Shown one piece after another: positions 7,620 through 15,039 of a DNA stretch of 20,969 bases. The position numbers and the translations under genes were made by a program. Position 1 is the stretch's first letter; each line of letters begins with the position of its first letter. The stretch lies in contig CAZOMR010000024.1 in assembly GCA_964580655.1 (NCBI GenBank), forward strand, positions 1 through 20,969, given 5' to 3'. Source of the DNA: CAZOMR01 sp964580655 (GTDB lineage: Bacteria; RBG-13-61-14; CAZOMR01). Under the pieces are notes generated by a model that did no database searches, was not told where the DNA came from, and saw nothing but the letters and a program-made list of their open reading frames with translations.

Positions 7620-9380
7620 ATGTCAGGTAACTGGAAAATTCACTCTTCAAGCCTCCTGGGCTTTATTTTGCTCAGCCTGGTCATGACCTACCCTATGGGC
7701 TTTGACGCTCATAACTATCTCCTTGCCGAGCATCTCGACACCACGGCCGCGCTTTATAACTTCTGGTGGTTCTACCAGGCCCTGGTCGAAATGCACACAT
7801 CTCCCTGGTTCAACCCCCTGATAAACTACCCCGAAGGCTACAGCATGGTGTTTTATCCTGTGTATTTTGTTTATGGCCTGCTCTCAATTCCCTTCCAGGC
7901 GATCCTGGGCACGCCTTCCGGCATCCCTGCGTTCTTCAATTTCATCACTGTGCTGTCCTTTATCCTTACAGGTTATTTCACATTTCTCCTGGTGCGATAC
8001 CTGACATTCTCATCATTCGGAACCGCGAAGAATTCAGCCGCATTTATCTCCGGGCTTATCTTCGCCTTCACCCCATTCCGCTTCTGGAACATCTCCCGCT
8101 GTCATGTAACATGCACCGAGTTTCTCGTGCTCGCGGTGTATCTTTATCTCCTCGCGGTAGAGCAGAAGAAAAAGCGCCACGGAATAGGCCTCGGAGTGGC
8201 ACTTCTGCTTCTCGTCTACTCCTCGCCCAACTACATGATTTATCTATTCATCTTTATCCTCATTCATCTCGGCTACCTCATGACAAAGGATCGAGGTCTT
8301 GTGATTTCAAGGGATTTCCTGAAACAGGCTGTCATTGCCGGGATAGTATTCATCCCGCCCTTCCTGCCGCTCGCAATAGCGGTTCTGAAACAGCTCCTTG
8401 ACCCGACTGTGACATTCATGCCCCCGCTCAAGGAGCAAGTGGAATACTCGGGCAATCTCCTCGGTTACATTATCCCCGGCTCGATTCAGACCCTGTATCA
8501 GCCGCTGATTCACCTTCTCCCTGCCGTGGACCCGGACCTGTCCAGATCACACGGTGTCGGCGGGTATGAAATATTCCTCGGATACTCCGTCATCGCGCTT
8601 GCGGCTGTTACCCTCATTCGGATCCGGCCTCCCAAGGTCGGGCTATGGGCTATAACCGGAATCCTATTCTTCATCCTCTCACTCGGGCCTTTCCTCCATG
8701 TCGGCAAGCATGATCTCTTCTCAGTCCCGCTTCCGCTCCGCTGGCTAAGCTGGTTCATGCCGGTCTTCCAGGTGGACCGTAGTCCGGTTAGATTCGTGGT
8801 GATGACCGAGTTGGCACTTGCTGTGATAGTGGGCATGGGCATGGCATCCCTTTCAGAGAGATTCCTTCAACGCTGGTACCGGGCTTTTCTGGCCGGGTTC
8901 GGACTGCTAGTGTGCCTGGAATTTCTCCAGGCCCCGCTTTCCCTTTCCGCAGTCCCTATTCCTGAATTTCATCGTGGCATCGCGGATGAGCCGGGAGAAT
9001 TCTCGGTGCTCGACCTGCCGATGTTGCCGGACATCTACCGCTACTCCGGCACATACCAGACCTGGCACGGAAAGAGGCTGATCATTGACCTGACAAGCAG
9101 GCAGACCGACAGGCGTTTCTTCAAAGACCCGATTTTCTTGTACCTGGGCGAGCCTCTGCGCTGGGACGCGCTTTCTGAAGGAGAGAAGAGAGAGACGGAG
9201 GCAAAGCTCAAGGCAGAGATTCAGCGCCGACGCCTCCGGTATATCGTGATATTTACAAGGTTCATGGAATCGGATAATATTGAACTGGCCCTAAGGCTCA
9301 TTCGCCGGCTCGGCCCGGAAAAGGAATGGAAGGAGGGGGACATCTTCATCATCTTCCGCTTTTGTGTGCCGAAGGATTAA
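7620..9380 (+). CDS. Polytopic membrane protein, probable GT-C-type glycosyltransferase
   Basis: A 586-residue inner-membrane protein with about ten to twelve hydrophobic segments up to residue about 440 and a soluble C-terminal domain of about 145 residues. After the first membrane helix comes a periplasmic loop, AEHLDTTAALYNFWW, with Asp40. It resembles the acidic first-loop motif of GT-C glycosyltransferases, which use polyprenyl-phosphate sugars outside the membrane. No family-specific motif was recognised, so the enzyme class is inferred. An ATG 7 nt upstream is in another frame and closes after five codons. AGGGG lies 11 nt before the chosen ATG, and a TATAAT (7596-7601) without a good -35 box precedes it. 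The dUTPase gene starts 4 nt after its stop, so they probably share an mRNA. Confidence 0.7.
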   Translation: MSGNWKIHSSSLLGFILLSLVMTYPMGFDAHNYLLAEHLDTTAALYNFWWFYQALVEMHTSPWFNPLINYPEGYSMVFYPVYFVYGLLSIPFQAILGTPSGIPAFFNFITVLSFILTGYFTFLLVRYLTFSSFGTAKNSAAFISGLIFAFTPFRFWNISRCHVTCTEFLVLAVYLYLLAVEQKKKRHGIGLGVALLLLVYSSPNYMIYLFIFILIHLGYLMTKDRGLVISRDFLKQAVIAGIVFIPPFLPLAIAVLKQLLDPTVTFMPPLKEQVEYSGNLLGYIIPGSIQTLYQPLIHLLPAVDPDLSRSHGVGGYEIFLGYSVIALAAVTLIRIRPPKVGLWAITGILFFILSLGPFLHVGKHDLFSVPLPLRWLSWFMPVFQVDRSPVRFVVMTELALAVIVGMGMASLSERFLQRWYRAFLAGFGLLVCLEFLQAPLSLSAVPIPEFHRGIADEPGEFSVLDLPMLPDIYRYSGTYQTWHGKRLIIDLTSRQTDRRFFKDPIFLYLGEPLRWDALSEGEKRETEAKLKAEIQRRRLRYIVIFTRFMESDNIELALRLIRRLGPEKEWKEGDIFIIFRFCVPKD

Positions 9381-9384
9381 AGAG

Positions 9385-9840
9385 ATGACTGACAGGCCAG
9401 TGGTTAAAATCAAGCGAGTTCCCGGATACGACCCGGAACTGCCTCTGCCTGCCCGGAAAACGCAAGGGGCCGCGGGGTTTGATCTGGGCGCGGCAAACGA
9501 CGACCCGATTTGCCTTGATCCGGGCCAGCGCGCCTTGATACCGACCGGGTTCGCTCTTGAGTTGCCGGAAGGCTGTGAGGCCCAGATTCGACCGCGCTCC
9601 GGGCTGGCGCTAAAGCACGGGATCACCCTGCTGAATTCCCCGGGCACTATTGACACGGATTACCGGGGAGAGATACAATTGATCCTGATAAACCACGGGA
9701 GAGAGCAGTTCTGTGTGAGGAAGGGGGACAGGGTTGCGCAGATGGTAATCAGCAGGGTTGCCCCCGCGCAGGTAATCGAGGTTCTTGAATTGGAGGAATC
9801 TCCCCGTAGCAAGGGGGGGTTTGGACATACAGGGATGTAG
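9385..9840 (+). CDS. dut: dUTP diphosphatase (dUTPase)
   Basis: A 151-residue trimeric-type dUTPase that hydrolyses dUTP to dUMP and pyrophosphate, supplying the dTMP precursor and keeping uracil out of DNA. All five family motifs are present in order: AGFDLGA (motif 1), PRSGLALK (2), GTIDTDYRGEI (3, with the catalytic Asp), RVAQMVI (4) and RSKGGFGHTGM (5, the flexible C-terminal lid with its Phe). The length is normal. GAAGGA lies 8 nt before the ATG, inside the end of the preceding gene. The frame is open seven codons further upstream, but that would overlap the membrane protein gene without a ribosome site. Confidence 0.97.
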   Translation: MTDRPVVKIKRVPGYDPELPLPARKTQGAAGFDLGAANDDPICLDPGQRALIPTGFALELPEGCEAQIRPRSGLALKHGITLLNSPGTIDTDYRGEIQLILINHGREQFCVRKGDRVAQMVISRVAPAQVIEVLELEESPRSKGGFGHTGM

Positions 9841-9895
9841 GCTTGAAGGGATAACCTGGAGGAACAGAGAAAGAACAGAGAAGGGAGAGAGAAAA

Positions 9896-10297
9896 ATGAG
9901 GGGAAAGGCATTGATCGCGTTAATGATGTCGCTGTTTGTTCTGGCCGGGCTGGGCCTGGCGCTGGCTCAGGAGGAAGGGCTTAAGATTGCAGACGCAGTG
10001 ATCTGCACGGCAGTGACAGACCGGACTCCAGAGGGCGCAGGAGAGAGCTTTCCAGCGGATGTGGGCGAGCTCTTCTGCTTCACCAGGGTTACCGGAGCAA
10101 AGGGCGAGGTAAAGATCAAGCATCTCTGGTATCAAGGAGATAACCTGCTTGCCGAAGTAGAGCTTAATGTGAAATCAGCTAACTGGCGCACCTGGAGTTC
10201 AAAGAACATCGAGGCAACGCGCAAGGGGGCATGGAAGGTGGAAGTCCAGGATGCGGACGGAAACATTCTCAAGACATTGAACTTTACCATTGAATAA
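9896..10297 (+). CDS. Secreted DUF2914-family protein
   Basis: A 133-residue exported protein. The signal peptide MRGKALIALMMSLFVLAGLG ends at a likely ALA-Q cleavage site around residue 24. The mature part matches the DUF2914 pattern: ICTAVTDRTPEG, then a strand with LFCFTRVTG, the IKHLWYQGD segment, a WRTWSSKNI turn and the terminal strand GAWKVEVQDADGNIL. The family has a compact beta-sandwich-like pattern and no known reaction. GGGAGAG sits about 8 nt before this ATG; the open frame reaches further upstream but lacks both a ribosome site and a signal peptide. It follows dut by 55 nt and probably shares its transcript. Confidence 0.85.
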   Translation: MRGKALIALMMSLFVLAGLGLALAQEEGLKIADAVICTAVTDRTPEGAGESFPADVGELFCFTRVTGAKGEVKIKHLWYQGDNLLAEVELNVKSANWRTWSSKNIEATRKGAWKVEVQDADGNILKTLNFTIE

Positions 10298-10300
10298 CGC

Positions 10301-10328
10301 TTGAGCCGTGAGGCCTGAGGCCTGAGCC
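10301..10328. repeat. Short heptamer tandem repeat
   Basis: TTGAGCC, then TGAGGCC, TGAGGCC and TGAGCC run head to tail with one extra G after the first unit, just after the DUF2914 stop. A small hairpin AGCCA-TG-TGGCT followed by TTT (10325-10339) overlaps the end and might act as a weak terminator. The function is otherwise unknown. Confidence 0.4.
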
Positions 10329-10353
10329 ATGTGGCTTTTGGAGGCAGAGCAAC

Positions 10354-10437
10354 TTGACACTTCTATGAAGAGATAAATCTCTTGCAAGGAAATCAGAATC
10401 CTTGTGTAAATTGTGAGACCCGCAATTCAAGTGTCAA
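10354..10437. other. 84-nt inverted-repeat element able to form a four-way junction
   Basis: TTGACACTT (10354-10362) pairs perfectly with AAGTGTCAA (10429-10437). Between these arms lie three local hairpins: AAGAGAT/ATCTCTT (10368-10383, 7 bp), CAAGGA/TCCTTG (10385-10404, 6 bp, 8-nt loop) and ATTGTG/CGCAAT (10410-10426, 6 bp with one G-U). In all, 56 of 84 bases can pair in a cloverleaf-like layout. It lies between convergent DUF2914 and lemA genes and overlaps the lemA stop codon. It is not a tRNA: there is no T-loop consensus and no proper anticodon arm. It could be a structured 3' UTR, a small RNA or a miniature repeat element. Confidence 0.45.
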
Positions 10438-10991
10438 AATGCGACTTCGGGCAACTCCTTGGCCTCTTCCGGCGCTTCAAAATAGGGCTTGGACTCAAAG
10501 CCGAAGCTTTTTGAGATCAACAATTGAGGGAACTTTCTTATATACGCGTTATATGATTTTACGGCCTCGTTATAGCGCATTCGCGCCACTGCGATCCTGT
10601 TCTCTGTTCCAGCAAGCTCGTCCTGGAGGGCCATGAAATTCTGGTTCGATTTCAAGTCAGGGTATCGCTCCACCACCACCATCAGACGGCCCAGGGCTCC
10701 GCTTAACTGGTTCGATGCATCCATCTTCTCCTTCACCGAGCCGGCCTTCATCACCTTTGAGCGGGCCTCGGTCACCTTAATAAAAACCTCGCGCTCCTGC
10801 TTGGCAAACCCCTTAACCGTATTTACATAGTTGGGTATAAGATCATTACGACGCTGAAGCTGGTTCTCAACCTCGCTCCAGCTCTTGCTTACCTCCTCAT
10901 CCCCCTCCACCATCCGGTTGTAGTAGGTACAACCGCCGAAACTGAGTCCCAGGATAAAAAACAAAACCGCTGACAAAATCTTTCGTTTCAT
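10434..10991 (-). CDS. lemA: LemA-family lipoprotein
   Basis: A 185-residue LemA-family protein. The N-terminus MKRKILSAVLFFILGLSFGG is followed by Cys21, a probable lipidation site, where many LemA proteins keep a plain membrane anchor. The family signature is clear: RRNDLIPNYVNTVKGFAKQE (about 48-67) and the helical core ending MRYNEAVKSYNAYIRKFPQL (about 137-156). Its cellular role is not settled for the family. GGGAGG lies about 9 nt upstream of the ATG. It is monocistronic here. The usual TPM-domain or HtpX partner genes are not adjacent. Confidence 0.92.
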   Translation of the reverse strand: MKRKILSAVLFFILGLSFGGCTYYNRMVEGDEEVSKSWSEVENQLQRRNDLIPNYVNTVKGFAKQEREVFIKVTEARSKVMKAGSVKEKMDASNQLSGALGRLMVVVERYPDLKSNQNFMALQDELAGTENRIAVARMRYNEAVKSYNAYIRKFPQLLISKSFGFESKPYFEAPEEAKELPEVAF

Positions 10992-11012
10992 AATTTAAGG
11001 CCTCCCTATCAA

Positions 11013-11041
11013 AAAATAAGCCTCATCTCCTTTTATGTCAA
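11013..11041 (-). promoter_or_regulatory. Promoter for lemA
   Basis: On the minus strand TTGACA (11036-11041) is 17 nt from TATTTT (11013-11018). The -35 box is perfect and the -10 box matches at four of six bases. Transcription would start near 11006, about 15 nt before the ATG, leaving room for the GGGAGG ribosome site. Confidence 0.45.
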
Positions 11042-11060
11042 GTCCATGATTGAACAGTCG

Positions 11061-11090
11061 TTGACAGGGGTGCTTGAAATAGGGTAGATT
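11061..11090 (+). promoter_or_regulatory. Promoter for the GPH symporter-lipoprotein operon
   Basis: TTGACA (11061-11066) is followed after 18 nt by TAGATT (11085-11090). The start point would be near 11098, so the leader is very short, although the AAGGA ribosome site at 11096-11100 is near the limit. The -35 boxes of this and the lemA promoter are only 19 nt apart, back to back. Confidence 0.4.
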
Positions 11091-11110
11091 TTTTTAAGGA
11101 ATCCATTGTG

Positions 11111-12457
11111 ATGGTGGAAGCAGGTAAAGAGCGAGCATTGACCTTGTGGCAGAGCATGATCTATGCAGGTGGGAACCTGCCTGCGGCTCTGACCACGGGG
11201 ATGATTGAGGGCTGGCTGTTGTTTTTTTATTGCCCGCCTGCGGATCAGAATCTTCCGGTGTATGCGTCCCTTGCGGCATTCGGCGTGATCAGTATCCTAG
11301 GCAGGGTAGTGGATTCTGTTTCAGACCCACTAGTCGGATTCTGGAGCGACCGGACCCGGAGCAGGTGGGGCAGACGGAGGCCGTTCTTGATGTTCGGTTC
11401 TCCTGCCCTTGCCCTGATATTTGTCCTTCTATGGTTTCCGCCGAGTGAGGGTGTTACCCGGTTCAATAATGTGTGGCTGGTTGTGCTTATCTGCATTTTC
11501 TGGTTTCTTTATACGGTGGTTGTGGCGCCGTATCTTGCTATCTTGCCTGAGGTCACGCCTTTCCTTCAGGAGCGGATAAATGTTTCAGCCTATATGGGAG
11601 TGTTCGAGGCAATCGGCCGGGTTCTTGCCGTTGTGGTTGCGGGGGTTCTTATAAATGCTGTAAGGGGTGGATGGGCTCCGGGTGGGCTTGAACTTAAGGA
11701 CGGGTACAAGCCTTTTGCCATTATGGGCGCGGTGATCACGGTGGCCTTGTATTACCTGGTGATTTATAAGATCAAGGAGACACCGCACCGCAAGGAGAAG
11801 GAGGTTCCATTCGGGATATTCAAGGCCGTGGCCGAGACCTTCCGGAATCAGCCTTTCAGGCCGTATATATTATTGATCAGCATTCTCTTGTTCTGCGCGA
11901 TCCTGTTAATGGCCTCGACGCCTTATATCGCGACATCGGTTATGGGCAAGGGCGAGGATGTGGGCGGATACTTACTGGGGATACTACTTGTAGGGTCGCT
12001 TCCCTTTTTCCCGCTAACCGCGTGGCTGGGCGGCAGGCTCGGGAAGAAGCGGGTCTTTATCGGGGGCCTGCTTTGGTTTGCGGTCTTACTTCCGCTTTTG
12101 TTGACTATCGGGAGGTGGCCCTTTTTGGATGCGAAAATTCAGGGTTTTATCCTTTATATGCTTTTTGCGCCGCCGGTCTCGGTTATGCTGGTTTTGCAGA
12201 GGCCGATACTTTTTGATGTGATTGACCAGGACGAGAAGCTTACCGGGTATCGCCGCGAGGCCATGTACATGGGTGCAGAGGGTTTTTGCACCAAGCTTGG
12301 CGCGGGACTAGCGCCTGCGGTGCTTTCCGGGTTGATGTATTTTTTCGGCAACACTGCGGATAAGCCGTGGGGTATTCTGCTGGCTGGCCCTGTGGCCGCG
12401 GTGGTGCTTTTGGTTGGACTTTTTGTTTTCTGGCGTTATTATCCTTTTGAGAGATGA
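11111..12457 (+). CDS. GPH-family (MFS_2) sugar:cation symporter
   Basis: A 448-residue inner-membrane carrier with about twelve membrane segments. It belongs to the glycoside-pentoside-hexuronide:cation symporter type (MelB-like). Family landmarks are GRVVDSVSDPLVGFWSDRTR, with the conserved Asp pair between helices 2 and 3, followed by SRWGRRRPF; the mid-protein loop YKIKETPHRKEKEVPFGIF; and the later DVIDQDEKLTGYRREAMYMG segment. The substrate cannot be read from the sequence and may not be a sugar. The ATG at 11111 is 10 nt from AAGGA; a GTG one codon earlier is 7 nt away and equally possible. It is followed 27 nt later by a lipoprotein gene on the same strand. Confidence 0.87.
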   Translation: MVEAGKERALTLWQSMIYAGGNLPAALTTGMIEGWLLFFYCPPADQNLPVYASLAAFGVISILGRVVDSVSDPLVGFWSDRTRSRWGRRRPFLMFGSPALALIFVLLWFPPSEGVTRFNNVWLVVLICIFWFLYTVVVAPYLAILPEVTPFLQERINVSAYMGVFEAIGRVLAVVVAGVLINAVRGGWAPGGLELKDGYKPFAIMGAVITVALYYLVIYKIKETPHRKEKEVPFGIFKAVAETFRNQPFRPYILLISILLFCAILLMASTPYIATSVMGKGEDVGGYLLGILLVGSLPFFPLTAWLGGRLGKKRVFIGGLLWFAVLLPLLLTIGRWPFLDAKIQGFILYMLFAPPVSVMLVLQRPILFDVIDQDEKLTGYRREAMYMGAEGFCTKLGAGLAPAVLSGLMYFFGNTADKPWGILLAGPVAAVVLLVGLFVFWRYYPFER

Positions 12458-12484
12458 ACCTTTTCTGGAAGGAGGGTGCTGAGG

Positions 12485-13420
12485 ATGATTAAAAAATGGT
12501 TGAGCTGGATGGTGGTTTTCGTGGGGCTTTTCGGGGTCTTTTTCGCAGGATGCCGCTCTAAGGAGGCCCCCGGAGGGAAGAAGGTACCCCGGGTGACCCT
12601 TGTGGAGATCATACCGGGACAGCCTGGGCCGGGTGATGTTTTGACAGTGAGGACGAACTACCGGGGGGCCAGGGAGGATGAGGATGTTTCTTTTGAGTAT
12701 AAGTGGTATGTGAACGGGAAGGAATTTCATAGAGGAGCGATTAATCGGTTTTCCAGCGAAGAGTTGAAAGAGGGCGACGAGATTTATGTTGAGGTTAGAG
12801 CGCATGGCGAGCATGGTTTCGGGCCGTGGAAGAACTCGAAGCCCGTGAGGGTGGTCGTTCGGGAGACCCTGGTGGCGAAGGTGAGGATCGAGCCTGCAAG
12901 GGCTTATACAAATACGGCTCTCGAGGCTGTTGTGAATTATGGAAGGGTAGATCCTGATGAGGTGGAGATATTTTATTCCTGGTTTGTAAACGGCGAGGAG
13001 ATATCCGGAGAAGACGGAGAGGTATTGAGCCCGAAGTATTACAGACAGGGGGATGAGGTTCATGTGCTGATTTGCACTGACGGTGATTTTGAAGGAATTA
13101 CGGTTCGGACTTCAGATCCCGTGAAGATTCTCAACAGAGACCCGGTTGTAATAAGCGGGCCGCATTTCGAGATTGAGGATACCAGGGTGAATTTTTGGAT
13201 CGAGGCGGATGATCCAGATGGGGATACCTTGAATTATTCGGTGCTGGTCGGGCCGGCGGGAACCAGGATAAATCCTGAGACAGGTGATGGATACTGGACT
13301 ATGAAGAAGGAGCTTTTAGGCGAGGTCAAGCTGGTGATAAAGATCGAGGACGGCCATGGTGGCTGGGTGCGCAGAGAGGGGGTTTTCGCGCTCACTTATG
13401 AGGAGCCGTCTGCCGAGTAG
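12485..13420 (+). CDS. Lipoprotein with tandem Ig-like repeats
   Basis: A 311-residue exported protein with no recognised family. The signal peptide MIKKWLSWMVVFVGLFGVFF is followed by AGC, so Cys23 is the likely lipid anchor. Two homologous beta modules follow: residues about 35-125, with YKWYVNGKEFHRG and KEGDEIYVEVRAHG, and about 126-215, with YSWFVNGEEISG and RQGDEVHVLICTDG. The third module (about 220-308) contains IEADDPDGDTLNYSVLVGPA and IKIEDGHGG, in the style of cadherin or Ig-like domains that bind calcium. I chose this ATG because GGAAGGAGGG ends about 9 nt before it. A GTG at 12476 overlaps that ribosome site. Its role is unknown; the position after the symporter suggests surface binding or structure. 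Confidence 0.8.
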   Translation: MIKKWLSWMVVFVGLFGVFFAGCRSKEAPGGKKVPRVTLVEIIPGQPGPGDVLTVRTNYRGAREDEDVSFEYKWYVNGKEFHRGAINRFSSEELKEGDEIYVEVRAHGEHGFGPWKNSKPVRVVVRETLVAKVRIEPARAYTNTALEAVVNYGRVDPDEVEIFYSWFVNGEEISGEDGEVLSPKYYRQGDEVHVLICTDGDFEGITVRTSDPVKILNRDPVVISGPHFEIEDTRVNFWIEADDPDGDTLNYSVLVGPAGTRINPETGDGYWTMKKELLGEVKLVIKIEDGHGGWVRREGVFALTYEEPSAE

Positions 13421-13443
13421 GATTGATTTTCTCCCTTCCTTCC

Positions 13444-13519
13444 ACCCCCACATTATCCTGAATCAAGAATTTGCAATAGAAAAGCATGGCACTATATTTT
13501 GGGTTAGTGGGGGTTTTTT
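13444..13519 (+). terminator. Possible long-loop terminator of the symporter-lipoprotein operon
   Basis: ACCCCCAC (13444-13451) pairs with GTGGGGGT (13507-13514), and six T residues follow (13514-13519). The 55-nt loop is large for an intrinsic terminator, so this is only a candidate. Confidence 0.35.
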
Positions 13520-13522
13520 ATA

Positions 13523-13550
13523 CTATATGTATACTAAAATTAGTATAATT
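13523..13550. promoter_or_regulatory. AT-rich palindromes, possible operator of the XRE regulator
   Basis: ATACTAA-AA-TTAGTAT (13531-13546) is a perfect 7-2-7 palindrome. A further ATACT lies just upstream, and the GTATAC palindrome overlaps its left arm. It lies about 100 bp before the XRE gene. Binding by that protein is only inferred from position and symmetry. Confidence 0.35.
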
Positions 13551-13582
13551 TATAGAAAATTTAAGAAAGTTAAAGAAAACTC

Positions 13583-13612
13583 TTGACAAAGTGATAGATA
13601 ATTGGAGAAAAT
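13583..13612 (+). promoter_or_regulatory. Candidate promoter of the XRE-pil operon
   Basis: TTGACA (13583-13588) is followed after 18 nt by GAAAAT (13607-13612), four of six -10 matches. Transcription would start near 13620, about 26 nt before the XRE start codon. No sigma-54 GG-N10-GC element was seen. Confidence 0.35.
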
Positions 13613-13645
13613 AGTATTGGGAAAAAAGAGAAGGAAGGGGTTCCG

Positions 13646-13879
13646 ATGGGGAGGAATAATGTTCGCAATTTAAGAGAAGCTCAATTGATGAGTAAAGCCG
13701 AGCTTGCGAGGAAGGCAGGGGTATCTGTGTTGACGGTAGACAGGGTGGAGCGGGGGGAAGGGTGCCGGATGGACACGAAGCGTAAGATTATCCTGGCTCT
13801 GGGACTCAAGTTGAGCGATAGAGAAAAGGTTTTTCTGAACGATGAAAGAAAAGAGTCCGGTCGTGGCAGGGGGAAATAA
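13646..13879 (+). CDS. Small XRE (Cro/CI) family helix-turn-helix regulator
   Basis: A 77-residue DNA-binding protein that is a single Cro/CI-type HTH domain. The motif spans MSKAELARKAGVSVLTVDRV (about residues 15-34), followed by ERGEGCRMDTKRKIILALGL, the last two helices of the fold. The tail is short and basic. GAAGGGG about 8 nt upstream supports the ATG. It is the first gene of the unit that runs into pilM, so it probably controls the pil operon or itself. The palindromes upstream would be natural sites. Whether it activates or represses cannot be told. Confidence 0.88.
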   Translation: MGRNNVRNLREAQLMSKAELARKAGVSVLTVDRVERGEGCRMDTKRKIILALGLKLSDREKVFLNDERKESGRGRGK

Positions 13880-13880
13880 T

Positions 13881-13967
13881 ATGAATCGGATAGAGGAGAT
13901 AATCAATCTTAATATACAGATGGGGAGAGGGATAAACTTATACAAATTTATGGACGACAAGGAGTAA
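13881..13967 (+). CDS. 28-codon micro-ORF between the XRE gene and pilM
   Basis: ATG at 13881 begins 1 nt after the XRE stop and is preceded by CAGGGGG at a workable distance of about 7 nt. The peptide, starting MNRIEEIINLNIQMGRGINL, ends in Asp-Asp-Lys-Glu; it is charged and amphipathic with no membrane segment. The last codons and stop (AAGGAGTAA) carry the ribosome site of pilM, so ribosomes finishing this ORF would hand over to pilM. It could be a translational coupling device, a small protein or chance. Confidence 0.4.
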   Translation: MNRIEEIINLNIQMGRGINLYKFMDDKE

Positions 13968-13971
13968 AGCC

Positions 13972-15039
13972 ATGGCATTAGGAGGCAAGAAGGACACGAT
14001 TGGGCTGGATATCGGCTCAAGTTCGATCAAGATCGTTGAATTGCGCGAGACGAAGAAGGGGTATTCCTTGCAGAATTTTGGTGTTACGCCGATTCCGCCG
14101 GAGGTTATCGTTGACGGGGCTTTGATGAACACCTCAGCGATAGTTGACGGGATTCAAACCCTTCTCGGGGAGCGAAAGATAAAGTCCAAGGATGTGGTGA
14201 CCAGTGTTTCGGGGCAATCGGTGATGATCAAGAAGATCGTGCTTCCGGCGGTGACCGAGGAGGAGCTCGAGGATCAGATCCAGTGGGAGGCGGAGCAGTA
14301 TATCCCGTTTGACATTAATGATGTGAACCTGGATTTCCAGATTCTGAACCCCGGAGATGATGAGGGGAACATGGAGGTTCTCCTTGTGGCCGCTAAGAAG
14401 GATATGATCAATGATTATGTCACGGTCATCAGCGAGGCCGGGCTGAATGCTGTGGTGATGGATGTTGATGCCTTTGCCCTTCAAAACATGTATGAGATCA
14501 ACTACCAGATAATGGAGAATGAGGTGCTGGCCATGGTCAACATTGGTTGTAGCCTGATCAACATAGTTGTGACCAAGAACGGCAACTATGTCTTCAGCCG
14601 GGATGTCTCGGTGGGCGGCAACCTTTACACGGAAGAGGTCCAGAAGCAACTCAGCGTGAGCTACGAGGAGGCGGAGATGCTCAAACTGGGGGGCTCAAGT
14701 ACAGGCGAGACCGAGGAGGTAATGCGCCGGGAGGTGGAGCAGGTGATTCGGGGGGTCTCGGACCAGCTAGCCGGAGAGATCGCGCGGTCCCTTGACTTTT
14801 ATCAGGCCGCGGCGGCTGAGGATCAGATCAACAAGATATGGCTGGCTGGGGGAAGCTGTCGTGTCTCCGGGCTTGCCGAGACCATCCAGCAGAGGCAGAA
14901 TATACCGGTCGAAATACTGGACCCTTTCCGCAATGTTGACCGTAATCCCAAGCAGTTCGATCCAGCCTACATTGAAGAGATAGGGCCGCGGGCCGCGGTA
15001 GCCATTGGACTCGGTTTAAGGAGGACAGGGGACAAATGA
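13972..15039 (+). CDS. pilM: Type IV pilus assembly protein PilM
   Basis: A 355-residue cytoplasmic, actin/FtsA-like ATP-binding protein of the pilus alignment complex; it binds the N-terminal tail of PilN. The N-terminus shows the nucleotide-binding strand-turn GLDIGSSSIKIVELRE (residues about 9-24). Middle segments include WEAEQYIPFDINDVNLDFQI and VNIGCSLINIVVTKNGNYVF. Near 289-300, WLAGGSCRVSGL is the second phosphate-binding region. The length is normal. AAGGAG is 7 nt before the ATG. The stop overlaps the pilN start by 4 nt (ATGA). Confidence 0.95.
   Translation: MALGGKKDTIGLDIGSSSIKIVELRETKKGYSLQNFGVTPIPPEVIVDGALMNTSAIVDGIQTLLGERKIKSKDVVTSVSGQSVMIKKIVLPAVTEEELEDQIQWEAEQYIPFDINDVNLDFQILNPGDDEGNMEVLLVAAKKDMINDYVTVISEAGLNAVVMDVDAFALQNMYEINYQIMENEVLAMVNIGCSLINIVVTKNGNYVFSRDVSVGGNLYTEEVQKQLSVSYEEAEMLKLGGSSTGETEEVMRREVEQVIRGVSDQLAGEIARSLDFYQAAAAEDQINKIWLAGGSCRVSGLAETIQQRQNIPVEILDPFRNVDRNPKQFDPAYIEEIGPRAAVAIGLGLRRTGDK

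Noticed and set aside
7766..8401. 211-residue plus-strand frame inside the GT-C-like gene
   Set aside because: It is an alternative frame of the membrane protein. The other frame shows regular hydrophobic helices and a signal start, this one does not.
10354..10437. Degenerate tRNA
   Set aside because: The cloverleaf layout is suggestive, but on neither strand is there a GTTCRA T-loop, a 7-nt anticodon loop on a 5-bp stem, or conserved D-loop bases.
12308..13063. 251-residue minus-strand open frame
   Set aside because: It lies antisense across the end of the symporter and the signal peptide and first repeats of the lipoprotein, both of which are well supported. It shows no domain.
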